64,000 nt of DNA. Origin: Amborella trichopoda. Its lineage: Eukaryota; Streptophyta; Magnoliopsida; Amborellales; Amborellaceae. Under the pieces are notes generated by a model. That model worked only from the letters and a program-made list of their open reading frames with translations. It was not told the origin of the DNA and ran no database searches. Made by a program: the position numbers and the translations under genes. Below are positions 34,331-47,300 of this stretch, in pieces. The first letter of the stretch is position 1; each line of letters starts with the position of its first letter. Where the stretch lies: NCBI RefSeq assembly GCF_000471905.2, contig NW_006499436.1:1033443-1097442 (forward strand). The letters run 5' to 3'.

Positions 34331-36660
34331 TCTCTCACGCGCCGATTCCAATATTATTCCATTTGTAAACAAACGTGTGCATTATCTTTAACGGGTGGAG
34401 CATATCTATCAAAGGTCTACATAATACACAACAAGATGTATTATCTCTAAGACTTGAAAATGCATTATCTCTAAGACTTGAAATCTATTTCTTCTCATAT
34501 CCATGTTGAGGTCAAGACGATCGAATTGAAGGTTTTTCAACATTAAAACAATATTTTTTAGTGAATATTTATGGTGCGCCTTAATTTGATTGTTTAGGGC
34601 CCCACCCTTATATAAACCTTCTCTTTATGTAAATTATGTGAATAACATAAAGAAAAAATTATAGATATCCACCAAGCCCAACTTTTTGAGCATGCTCATA
34701 GCCAACACTTCTTAAATCACAATATTAATTATAACACCATCTATTTAAGGGTTGTAATGGACCGCCTAAGAAACTAGGGCTAGGCCACAAAATGTGGCTC
34801 GAGGGCTAGGTCATCCAGCATGGGCTAGGTCGGGCATGGGCCAAGATAGGGCTGGCCCGGTTCAGCTTAGCCCAACCCTTATTTATTTTTTGTTTGTTTG
34901 TTTTATTTTAATTATTTAGCCTGGCCTAGCCTGGTCAACCTTGATAGGGCTAGGGCATCTTTGGCCCTGCATGTTTTTTTAGACTCATGTATGGGTTGGA
35001 TCTGGCTCCAAATGACTTGGACCCAACTTGACCCATTGCCACCCCTACTAGAAGATTGTCTGGCACATTATGTGTTGAACTAGCTTCATTTAAAAAAACG
35101 AGGGGTGGGTGCAAGAGAAACATGGGTTATAAGAGATATTTTTTATTCTAAAAAAAAACTATTTTTTTTACTTGGGGGTCGGGTACAAAAATAAATAGTA
35201 TTCATGTTAATAATATGGTTTCGTGAATATTAAGAGTGAGTATGTTGGGTCCAAAGAGGAATACATAATTTTCACAGTAAAATAAGAAGTTATAAGCTTT
35301 TCGTGGCTAAAAGAAGTTTTACATATTTTTTATTCTAAGCTCAAGTCTTTTCTTATTCTAATTTCGTACTCAGTGTGGACATCCAATGTGAATTCGGTTT
35401 TTTATTTTATAGCAAAAGACAAGTTCAGACATTAGATTTTTGACATTGGCTCTCTAGATCGATTTTCTTGAGTGAAAAGCCGGTTTGGACTTCAATGTTA
35501 TTTCCCAAAAAATATTACATGTTTGAGTTCAGAAATGTCCAAATGCAAACATTTTTTTCCAGTAAAAGGTTAGCTCAACATTCCAATGCCCAAACCCGAC
35601 CGTTATTCCTGGAGCACATTGTAAACTCTGGCCCTTAAATTTTAACAAAAGAATTTGAACTTTTTTTTTTTTTTTTTTAAGATAATCATATGGTGATTCT
35701 AAAGTAGTCCTCTATGTTTAAAGATCACCTTTCACTCGAAATCAGCAATCGATAAGAAAAGTTTTTTATTATGTTTTTGCTACAATATTTAAAATTTGCT
35801 GGATTGCACCCCATTTTGGATATTTTCTAATCAAATTTTTGCATATAGTTGTCTAACTAGTGGCCTTTTAGATCCACCAAAACCCATTTTGCATGAAAAC
35901 CATTCTGGGCCACATTGCGAGATCAATGACTCGGCACTTTCGGCCTCAAAACCCCTTATCTGCTATTATTTGATTTATCTTGATTTTATCAAATAAACTT
36001 CATGAAATTTGTGTAAAAAAAAAAAACCTAAATTTGAGCTCTCTAATAGATATGTAGTACCATTTCTTTAATACAAAAACCATGTTCAAAGAGATTTTGA
36101 GTTAAAAATTTCGATTTCATTTTTTAAAAGTGCCCTTGGATTTTTTCTAAAAAATCATATACTTCATAAATTTTCTAGAATTTGGTTGGGTTTTTGTTTT
36201 AAAGAGTGTTGTCTTCAATCAACAATACGTATTGCATGATTTGAAACAATGTTTTAGCATATTACGACTTTGTTAAATAGAAAAGTTTTTTTTAGAAAAA
36301 AAAAACTGTGTTTCGTCCCTCTTGGGCAGATTTGAAATTCACCATTTTTTAGCTAGATTTGTCTTCAAATACAACCCAAAACTGGTCGATTTTTCAAATT
36401 GTAGCCGTTTGGAAAGAAAAGCATTTCTTTTGCTTTTTTTTTTTTTTTTGGCGGATTTGAGATCTGCAATTTTTTGGTTGGATTTGCATTCAAAATTCCG
36501 CTGCAAATATAGCAAATCTTTTTTTTCTTTTAATATCTGTAGTTCTCAGGGTCGATATGCTCAACTTTATGGTTTTTTTGACATGTAAACAATCTTTTCT
36601 ATCTAGTTTTTTATACATTTTTAGCAAGGAAGTGGCTTTGTACACCAATTTTTTTCTTAT
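34331..36660. other. Intergenic DNA; GGCTAGG-rich repeat; no gene seen
   Basis: Positions 34755-35050 hold GGGCTAGGxC and GGCCC words and end CCCATTGCCACCCCTACTAG, resembling the end of small hAT elements with a GGGTGGCAA terminus. About 34497-34560 matches family-4 repeat ends (GAAGGTTTTTCAACATTAAAACA). The rest is AT-rich with no sustained frame. Confidence 0.5.
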
Positions 36661-36669
36661 TTCAAAATC

Positions 36670-37358
36670 GGGAAATTTTCATAGTAATCCCATATTTTGT
36701 GTATATTACATTTGAGTTCTACTTTTTGAGTGCATATATCGAATAGGATTGTATACAATGAGACCATTAACCTTTGATACAAATAGGTCACAACTACCTA
36801 TAGCCATCCAATGTGAAATCTGATAGCTTAGATTTATCACAAGTTCGAGAAAATTTGTTTTGGACTTTGACTTTGGTCAATAGAATACATGCAACCACCC
36901 AATTTCACATCCAACGGTCAAGGTCAATTGTGACCACCTTATACCAAAGATAAATGGTCTCATTGCATACTTTTCTTACTCTAATTAAATTTTATCTGTT
37001 TGTTTATATACCAGATTAACTTGTATTTGGTATGTTTATATTTTTCATCGGACACACATAAAACAAATTTTAAAAATAATTTAAAAATATTTTAAAAATA
37101 ATAATTAACCAAATACTTCTATGGTGTTCAGGGTATTTTGGTATTTTATTAATTTTAAATTATTTGTAATATTTTTTATAGGTGTATAATGGTGAGAAAT
37201 GTGAGCATACCATATTTAAAATTAATCGTGATATATATAGAAAAAGATAAATTAAAATACAAAATATGCTTTAAAAAGTAGGACTTGAATGTAAATGTGA
37301 AATGTATCGGACTATTTTTAATTTCAAATATAAAATAGGATTTTTGGTAGATTTCTCC
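36670..37358. mobile_element. Mutator-like non-autonomous element with a nested family-2 MITE
   Basis: The left end GGGAAATTTTCATAGTAATC and the right end (reverse complement GGAGAAATCTACCAAAAATC) are related inverted repeats. They extend inward through AAAAAGTAGxACTxxAATGTAA-like sequence. Flanks are TTCAAAATC at 36661-36669 and TTTTAAATC at 37359-37367, seven of nine identical. There is no coding sequence. Confidence 0.55.
36751..36970. mobile_element. MITE family 2, copy B, nested
   Basis: A 220-bp unit with good inverted ends GTATACAATGAGACCATT and AATGGTCTCATTGCATAC. It is the best-preserved member of its family and is nested in the element at 36670-37358. Confidence 0.7.
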
Positions 37359-37440
37359 TTTTAAATCTAATATTAATTTTATTTAATTGAGCCTCATCTT
37401 ACAAACATATTATATAAGGTTGATTCAATCACTAGAGATT

Positions 37441-37465
37441 AGAGGGTCCTACAAGATCATTACTC
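37441..37465. mobile_element. Terminal fragment of MITE family 1
   Basis: The sequence GGGTCCTACAAGATCATTACTC matches the right terminus of the family-1 units at 3312, 7239 and 13766. No left end is recognisable. Confidence 0.4.
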
Positions 37466-37868
37466 AAAAAGAATAGAAAGTAAATGAGATATAGATGGTT
37501 AAATGAATTAATATTTTTTTTAAACAATCTTTAATCATATTTTTAAAAAAATTTAGCAAATTCACTCTTATACACTTACTTTTTTAGTTTGCTACCAAGT
37601 GCTTCTGATTTTCCACTTGCATCTTGGGTGGGAATAATAACGAAAGATTGATTTAACCATGTCATTCTTTGGGTGGATTATTAAGAAATTGACTCACCAA
37701 TTGAAATCTTTTATGTTCTTTATTTTTCACATTATTGAATTTATTATATTGATTAAAATATCACTAAAATGTTAAATTATTAAGGTGGTTAAATCATCTA
37801 ATTTAACAACATGGTGGTCCTTAACTTTTCGTTTTGTGTAGAAATTTTGAATTTTTTAATATGAGATT

Positions 37869-38090
37869 GTATACTGTAAGACCATTCACTTTTGGTACGA
37901 GGAGATACCAATTGCTCCTAGCCATTGGTCATAAAATCCTACATATTGAGATGCCTCGTAGCATTAGAAAAAATATATATTGAACTTTGTTCTCTGTCAA
38001 TGATAAAACCCTAATCACTTGATTTTACATCTTACGATCATTAATGATTGTAATCGTATACCAAAAGTAACTGGTCTTAGTTTAGTTACG
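37869..38090. mobile_element. MITE family 2, copy C
   Basis: A diverged relative of 36751-36970, starting GTATACTGTAAGACCATTCA and ending near ACTGGTCTTAG. It retains the internal CTAGCCATTG block. Confidence 0.6.
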
Positions 38091-38439
38091 TATAATACGT
38101 AATGAAAAATGAGAGGTTGCTTACAAATATTAATGGCTTGGTGTTCATGGAGGACTTGAGAAATACATGAGTTGGCCCGATATGGTTTGAATTTTAGTAA
38201 GCACTCCTTTACTACATGTGCATTGAATGGAACCATCACACTCTATGAGTGTTATTTTCCTATGTTGGTTATCTTTGTTGTTTCAAATGAGGTACATTTT
38301 TTCCCGGGGTTATTTATGTGGGAAAGCTTTCTATGCTTTCTCTACAACATAAAATTTATTTACTTCCCCTTGTCCAACCATCCACCCTGAATGGAGGGTT
38401 AAGATTGTCCCAGTCACACAATGTCAGGTTTCTACATTA

Positions 38440-38760
38440 TTTTATTTTTCATTTTTTTCTATAAACTATTTTGACACCAAATTTTGTACGTCCATTCATC
38501 TATTAAACTCACACTAGTGAAAAATATAAAAAAATATTTCTAATAAAATAAAATGATCAAAATACCCTTGAAAGTTTTGAGGGGTATTTTGGTAATTGTA
38601 TTTTATCTAAAATTTATTTCTAATATTTTTTATACGTGCGTCTCAATGAGAAGATGACACTTACCAAATTTCATATTCATACAATTTGTATAAAAAAAAT
38701 TAAACATAAAATACTTTGAGATGTCGGATCTAAGAACAAACAATGAGTGACTCTCTTGAT
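38440..38760. mobile_element. Hairpin MITE, family-3 relative
   Basis: The central 38519-38640 folds on itself around CAAAATACCCTTGAAAGTTT. The same core organisation is seen in the element at 8936-9348. Ends are not sharply defined. Confidence 0.4.
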
Positions 38761-39139
38761 CAAAATTGGACGGCTGGATGGTATGGAAAGCATAGATCTT
38801 CTATGGGGAAATATAGAAACCTTTCCCTATTTATATTGCTTAGAAATGAGTATATATCTTTTCGTGAAGCCACTTTAGACAAAGATTCTTTGTTAATTCA
38901 ATAATTAGTGCTTTGGTTCATTGCCATGTGGATTTTCTCCAGTGTGTTTGTAGTTGCTATAGGCTTTTGATGATTGTTTATCCATCTTATGCTATTTACG
39001 CGTTGATATGAGTTGATATAAGTTTAGCCTCTTTTTTATTCGATTTGCCTTGGTTAGGTGTGGATCTTTGATTGGCAACTTTATATTTTAATAATTCACA
39101 AAAAAAGGAAAGGTTAGAATAAGGCCTCTTACAAAAAAA

Positions 39140-39360
39140 AATAAAGCTTCACCTCAAAATTTACTGAAAATTGTTTGGGGATAAAAAAAAACCTTCCAAA
39201 AAATTTGAAATTTCAAGGTCTAAAAATAGTATATATTGTAACACATCATCTAGACCGTCTATTTTCAAGTATTCACATATTCGTAAGATCTGTACCATTT
39301 TTTGAGCTATAAATTTTATAATCGGTAGTAGAAATAATTTTACAGCCGTCATAGTGATTT
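39140..39360. repeat. Family-4 repeat copy
   Basis: The stretch shares AAAAATAGTATATATTGTAA, a CATCATCTAGACCGTC-like word and AAATTTTATAATCGG with copies at 51040-51320 and, inverted, 4011-4245. It is non-coding and its ends are unresolved. Confidence 0.45.
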
Positions 39361-40623
39361 CTCATGTCTAAACACTTCAGATGTGAAGCTTTACTTTTTT
39401 TTCATAAGGCTTAAGTCTTGTAGAAACTGAATTCTTTTCAAAATATATCTTTGCCTATTTAAATGGTGTTCATGGTTCGATGGTTTCTTGACCATCCTTA
39501 GTTCGCTTTTTTCTTGGACCTATCGCTTCTTTTAGTATTTTCCTGTAAATATGTACATGTTAGGTTCTAAGTCGATTGCGTTCCTATATATCCAGTTCCG
39601 AACATCATTTATTCAGTATATAAGACTGTAAGAAAAAAAAATTTCCTTCGTTATATTATCAATTATTAAAATGTTGATTTTAAAAGCTATTTGTCATTTG
39701 ATTAAGTCGATTAGAAGTTTAGGCATTTAATGTGCATGTTTTTATTATATTTGTGCCTATGGGGAATCTCTTCCACATTGATATTGTATATATTTTAGGA
39801 AAAATATAAAAAAAAAGGGTTGAAATCCCTTGCAATTTCAAAAGGGTCAAAATATTATAAATTACACTTGGGGTTATACTTTTAAACTTCTACGTCAACT
39901 AGGTATGTCCACCGTTTAACCGAATGATGAGTCCACTCAGGTTTTCCATGGAATTAAGATACCATTGGAAATACTACCATGCCATAGATCCACCATTTTT
40001 TTTTAGCTCCAACTATTTAGTAAGCAATGTTTTAAGCAAAATGATCCAAATCAAAATCACACAATCTAGATTGGAAACCATCAATTGCGAACCGATTCAT
40101 GTTTAATATCAAGAACCAGGCAATTACCCTCATGACATGGCCAGCTCTGACCAGTTCCCTGACAAAACCGGCAAGAACTATAGATTTGGTTAGAACCTAC
40201 CCAACTTTTAAAAAAAAATAATTCATATCTGATTTAGGAATCCAAATAGCTTCCATATCGTCAATCCACCGAACCAAATAAAAATCCTGAAGGCATTCCG
40301 GATCACCAAACAATGTTTTTAAGCCTTGCTGCCATGTGTCCTGCCATGCAAGTGTCCGGGTGAATTTTTCGTAACATTTGATAAATTGGCGCAACTATTG
40401 CTACAAAAATTAAATGAAGTCCCAACAAATTTAAGTTTGGGGGAAAATGTAACCCAAATTTGTGATGGATCCAATCGCACATTCCTATGAACATGGAACA
40501 ATGTTTCTCACATCTTCCTGAAAGAATATATCACTACCAAGGGATAAATTTCCTCATCTAAATGCAGCATTTTAAAGGTAACCTCCTAGACAAGGCTTTC
40601 ATTCCCATGTCCACAAAATAGGG

Positions 40624-40658
<35 letters not shown>

Positions 40659-41308
40659 GCACACGCACGCACACAGCTATTCCACATTATTAAAATTTTA
40701 CACCCAATAAGCCAAGGATACTATACAAAAATATTTTCCAAGTTCTCTCCACATTGCTCCTTGAACAGAACATTTTGCAACCACGAAATATTTTTCTTTT
40801 CATCGCTTGAAAGTCTAAAATTAAAACCTCTAAGCCAATCCCTCATTACCAGGCTTGTGGTTGAATTGGAGAGAGCCCGCCTCGCCTAGCCCCGTACAAT
40901 CTGGTTCATGTGCCAGTACAATTAGTTGTTCTATAACAAAAACAAATAGAATACAGATAATTAAGAAAAAAAGTCTGCAGGTCTACAGGCTAGTTTAACC
41001 CAATTTAACATATTCAATCAAGTTTAACCTTTTTTCTGTCTTAAATAATCCCAAAATGCAAGTTTCCTTGTTGAACCGGATGTAGTCCTGGTCCTATTTG
41101 AACTGGTTGGTCTGGCCCAGTTACTGAAACATTATCGCAAAACCTCAGTAACTGGATACAAAAAGGGCTGCCAGCTGAACCACATTGAAAACAGGCAAGA
41201 ATGCACCGCAGATCCTAGTAAAAGACTGGATATCCCAAAACATCTCTTGCAAAACCTGGGTAACTGGATACAAATACTGCACGCACTACTAAGGAACTGG
41301 ACTGTTTC
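39361..41308. other. 3' flank of RH36 and intergenic DNA; one CT/CA microsatellite
   Basis: This lies downstream of the RH36 stop codon, so the 3' UTR must be at its right end, but no polyadenylation site can be assigned with confidence. A compound (CT)n(CA)n microsatellite with CACG variants occupies 40622-40675. No other gene was seen. Confidence 0.5.
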
Positions 41309-44300
41309 TCACTCCCGCTCTTTCCTTTTTTTCTGCAAGAAACCTTTCTCTGCTAAGGTCCTCAACGTTTGGGCTTTTCTCTGCTTCATTTTTTCGTCAA
41401 AACCATCATCAACCATCCTCATCATTGCAACCCGTTTGGCCTTGTAAACCTTCAAATTCCAAAGCATATAAGCAATCAAATTATAATAGAACAAACAATC
41501 TTTGTTTCCTAATAAGTAATGGGATGATATATGTTTTCTGTAGTACAGTTTCGTCACCAAAAAACCAGCATGTGCATCTTCTCAACTATACCTGCCACTT
41601 TTTTGACGCATTTTTGGAAATACCTTTTAGATTAGTTTTTAGTTTCCATTAACAACATAATTTTATAAATCAAGCATACGCAGCCCATGTATTCGCTACA
41701 GCTCATCAAATTCACTAAAAATGGATGATTGGATGCCAAAAGAATATTTTCTAAATTAGCATAATGATCTATAAACATTAGCAAAATGTGGATAGATGCG
41801 CGGAGTACAATTTCCATATGCCATGGCCAATGTAAAACTCCAGCCCAAACTTTGGAGTCCTCCGCCACATACTGCATGTGTTGGGTGAATAAATAGGGCT
41901 TTTGCCACCAGAACATTGTGTACGCACGTGAACAATGACCTGTTATGAACATCTATGCATGAGGTTTTCTCTTAAGTTATGTTCTAAGGGATGTAAAGCA
42001 TACTGCTTGTAGTTATATTGAATGCAGCCTCCACCGTCTGTGATTGACAACTAACCATGGAGATGAACACTTATTCCATTTAAGATGACAGAGTGAGGAA
42101 TTGTTGATCTTTACCATTTCTCATTAAGAAAGGACATTGGAAAATACGTGTATACTTAGTACTATACTACATGTATTGTGGTATAAGTATTCTAAAAGCA
42201 TCATATAAGCATGATAAGCTTATGACATTGAAAAGTACAGAGTCTATTGGCAAGAAAGATAAACTAACCATTGACTTTCCACCTTTTTCTAGAAGAACTA
42301 AATGTCAGTTTCAGAACGGCCCAAAAAAATAGCACACATCAAATCCTTCGGATAAGTTCAAGGGATTGACATGCATAGGCAGAAAAAGAAATGTAGACCG
42401 CACAATCTGGGCATTGGAAGTTTGTTTACTAGGACATTGTATCTTGGCTTAGCACTATACAACTCCATGCACTTTTTCGCAATCTAATGGATGATTCATA
42501 GAGGCAACTGACATGTGCATCATGCAGTGAGAGACTCGCTACCAAAATACGTAAAGACAAAAAGAGTATTTGGAATTTCCTCAGATAATTTTGGCAAAAT
42601 ATAAAGCATTCCCTAGTTGGGATAGTGTTTCTTTTTTGTCCCCCTTTAATTTTTGTAGAGTTTAGGCAGGATACTGTTGCTATCCTCCCTAGGCATTATA
42701 TATGCTCCCTTAACTAGTATACATTTCCCTGAAAAGGCAAAAAGAAAAAGATAAATAACTTGCAAAATTTGCTAACCTTAGTGATATCAGCAAGCACTTC
42801 TTTCTCTTTACATGCGAACTCCTCTAATTGTCTTCCAACTACAGCTTCTATTTCATGTACAAGACATACATCATTCTGCCCAAGAAAATTATTTAATAAA
42901 TTAAATAAATAAAAAAATAAATAAATCATGTTTCCTAGTTTTATGAAAGCATATCAACTCATTAAAGCTGCTTTTAACACAATAATGCATGACCGAACAC
43001 ATAGACAACTAAAAACATTGTTGAGGTAGGCATTAGACCCTAACAACAAAAGTTTTATTTTTTTTTCTTTTTTTGGGTAATTCAGCAGGGATTTGGGTTC
43101 CTACCCATTTTCATTAAGAAAATATACCCTAACAACAAAGATAAACTAATAGACTTTGTAATAGAAACAATTCAAGCCAGAAGTCAATTCTAAAAGGACC
43201 ATGTAAATCGCATGTCAAATCACTCCAAAACAAGAACAAAAAAGTGATAGATGGAGCTTCAAGGGTGTTTGATTGTTGCCCACTAACATCAAAGTTCTTG
43301 CCACATGTCAAGGGTGCGTTGATGAGAAGGGACTGAGGAAAACCTGAATCCGATGAATATCCTATCCAATGATGATAGTAATACGTACGAAGCAATGTTT
43401 AAACATCTGAATCAGCCCCTAGACGCTAGAATGGCATAATCGATTCCAATTCACTAGGTCCAGATAGGACAATTCCCGATTCATGTACAGATACAAAAGC
43501 AAAAAGAAAAAAGACCAAGGGAATTGTGTGATTCCAGGGTTCTTCAAGGCGAAACAAACCATTCCCCCACCCCCCGAACCCCAACCCCCCTCCCCCAAAA
43601 AAAAAAAAAGAAACAAAAACACACAATATAAAAAGAAAAGCCCCTGTTCAAACCGGGGATTCTGACACGAACTAGTAATTTTTTAACACTGGTACTACCC
43701 ATTTAGACTGTCTTCTACAGTCAGTGATATGACCACTCAATCTAGGTCATACTAAACATAAACGAATTTTATACTACAATAGCTAAAATGTATGATGTAT
43801 TGAATCTCTACATTCTTTTTTGACAACTAATCAGTTGGATTGGGCCATCTGGTCCGGTCTTGATATCTATGTTCCAAGAAACAAGCTCCCCCTAAATAAT
43901 CAAGCTTCCCAACCACTAAAATTTCGACTGATGCCACATTATGATGCATATGTCTGTTTGTCACTTGTTGACCTCTAGTTTGAGGCACGGCACTAAGAAA
44001 CAGAAAAATAACCATGACATGTGTCATGCCAAGAATGAAGATGAAATACCGGAAATGCAATTAATTTTGCTTTGTCCCAAAGAACAAAATCACACTTTCT
44101 AACTCAGACTGCCTATTTAATGGACAAAGCTAAACACATGCCAAGGAAACCACTATCAAAATACTTTTTGAAAGTGAGAAACAACCCAAAATTCTTCAGA
44201 AATTGTGTCACATATTAATGGCTTCAATGCCCCAAAACATGTAACATTCAATGGCTTGAATATTGTATTTCAACATTTAGGGACTGTTTGATAGCAAAAT

Positions 44301-47300
44301 TTTGTCAAATAGAGCTCTTTTTCAATTTGCAATTAACAAATTGGCAATTTGGTTAATTGTCATTCGCTCTATGGGTGTTTGATTGTTACGATTGGAGTTA
44401 TAAATTGTTATTATGTGGTGTGATAGTGGTGGTGGTGGTGGAGTGGTGAGGGAGGAGGGGGGGGGGGGTGGAGATGGAGCCGTGGTGGAGGTGGTGGCAG
44501 GTAAGCGGTGAAGAGATGGTGGTGGGTAGGCAGTGGTGCTAGAGTGGTGGTGGTGGTGATACAGTGGTGGCGGCTAGGGAATGGCGTGGTGCCATAGTGG
44601 TGTAATGGCAATGGTGGAGGTGGAAGGTGAAAGTGGTGATGCCATTGTGGTGTAATGGCAATGGTGGTAGTGTAGTGGGTGGTGGAATAGTGGCAAGTAG
44701 GCAGTGGTGGTGTTGGTGGGGTAGTGGTGGTGGTGGTGGCAATGGTGATGGTGGTAATGGTGGGAGAGAGAGAAAGAGAGAGCCAGACTGAATTTGTTTG
44801 CAAACTTGGAGTAGTTTTGAAAAACGATCAAATTGGGAGCCTAATTGCAGCTGGGAATCAATTCAAATTACGAATCAAACATACACTGAGGTCAAATCCT
44901 TGCTGAGAAATTTTCAAATAGGCCCCAATTCCAATTTTAGCTAGGAAATAAAACAGTGCCATGACCAGTGGGTAGCCACTGCAAATGACACCACAATAGG
45001 CTTCACATGATATAAGTAAAACTGCACAAGTAGAATTGAGGGAACTGTGGGAGAGACCATCTGACCATGTTGAGCTCCTCTAATTTCATGGACCATTGGT
45101 CTTCTATCATTTTTTTTAAAATCTATAAATGACATTGTTTTCTTACTGATTTTCTATGCCCATTTATTCCACAAATTCCTGAAAATATTTTTCTACAGGC
45201 ATATAATGCAGTTCAATTCTTTTTAAATAAAACATTTATTAAACTAAAGGTTCAATTTCCCAACATCCACACAACATGGATCCGCATTAACATGTAGATA
45301 CAGTCACATCACACACACACACACACCCAACACCCACCCAACCACCCAAGTACAACTGGAGATACATTTATGTGTTGTCAATATATATCTCATAAAAATA
45401 AGTTTAGCTCATGACTTGGCATCAAGACTCTATGATAAGAAAACCACATGACTTGGCATCAAGACTCCATGTTAAGAAAACCATATAAAGTTGACAAACC
45501 TGAGTTACCAAACTCACAGCCTGTCCTCCCCTACCAGCTCTTGCTGTACGACCAACACGATGAACATAGTCACGTGGATACCTGCATCAGAATAACAACA
45601 TCAAAAATAGCATGTTTGACAATGTTCCTAAGAACAACAATCAAGATAACTCCAAATATATATATATATATATATAACTCAACAACAAAAGGGACCTTGG
45701 AATGTCATAGTTGATGACAAGATCAACAGTTGGAATGTCCAGGCCACGACCAGCAACATCAGTTGCCAACAAGATAGGAGCTTGACCAGATTTAAATCGA
45801 TTAAGTGCAGCAAGTCTTAGCGATTGGGATTTGTATGAATGCAATGCAACAGCTGTCATTTCGAGCTCTTCCAATAGCAAACTCACTAGATGACAAGTTC
45901 TGTTCCACACAAGAACAAAGCAATAGAGCAATTAATTACTTAACTCACATCAGGATTGTAGATTCCATATGGCGACAAACTCTGAACGCAATATCACATA
46001 GAAAAGCTACTCCAAAGTTCCTTTAAAACACGTGCAATAACAAGTAGTGTTTTCTACTGCATATTTATATAGGATATGCTTGATTTCTGACCAAATTGCA
46101 TTCGACCCAATTACAACTAAAATGTGACCCGACAAGCATTTTTGTTTTTCAAACTGCAACTGGGAATCAATAGCAATTTGGGCTCCCAATTGCAATGTGT
46201 GACAACCACTTGGAGTAGTCTCTCTCTCTCCCTCACAACAGTTTACATAAGCATATTCACATTCTCATATCATCAACAAAATTCTATCACTATAAACTTC
46301 TGCAATTTAAAATTACTTAAATAAATATAAAGCAGAAAGTTTTTATGAGAACCAAGGGAATGACCATGTAGCGCACAGATTCCACTTCCATTCAGTCCTG
46401 CTAAACAAACCACTACCTTCCCTAAAAACATGACATACCCCACTAGCCTGACATTATCCATTCTTTAATAGTTCCAAAGTACTACGTCTCGCCCAGGTCA
46501 ACTTACTACGTCCTACAGAGTCAAGAAACTTTCAGTGCGCAACGGTATGTTTACTTATTTAATAAAATTTACTCTTTTATGACATTCCTTCGCTTGGTAT
46601 ATGGTAATACTATAAAATTATATTAGACTAATTACTTTCCTTTTACTATAAAAGTAATTGGTTTTATTGGTTGAACCTCATCAAGCATAGTCTCTCTTCT
46701 TTCAGTTTGAGATCCTATGGTCTGTAAATAAAGATTTGTATAGTTTTGCTGCTCTACTATGTCTTTTGTTGTTTTTGAGAAGTGTCTCTTAGAAGTTTTG
46801 CTAACGTATTATTAGAGATAATTATACTTTTATTAGGAGGATGTATGGAAGATACTTCTTCATTTTTACTAATAGCCCAAAGCTTAGAGTTGGTTTGAAT
46901 TGAATTAATGACTTCATTTAGTATCTTCTATGACACAATTAGAATAGCAGAGTTGAAACCAACAGTCATACCATTCGAAGATTGGTATATGGGTTTGTAA
47001 TTTTTCTAAAAGTTCATAAAACAATTTTTGTATTTTCTCTCTATCTTCTTTCTTCTATGTCTGTTAAAAAAAGATGTCTTTTCTGTTTATTTTCTTTGAG
47101 AAAAATTCTTGTCTTATAGTTTTTTTATTTATTTCAAAAGAGGATACATTACAACTATATTCATCTTTATTATTGCTAGAAGAGGTGTAAATGGGATAAC
47201 ATTTTCCAATAGGCTGAAGGCTATTTTCTAGACCTATAGCGGATCCTCTAATAGTGATCATTTTATAACTTTTACTTCTTCTAAAAATTTTGGGGGAAAT

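Noticed and set aside
38172..38390. 72-codon plus-strand frame
   Set aside because: It has the composition of AT-rich intergenic DNA, no recognised domain and no supporting promoter or splice signals.
44411..44803. 130-codon His/Pro/Thr-rich open frame on the minus strand
   Set aside because: It is a reading of the GGT-rich minisatellite; overlapping frames are open equally well, as expected of simple repeats.
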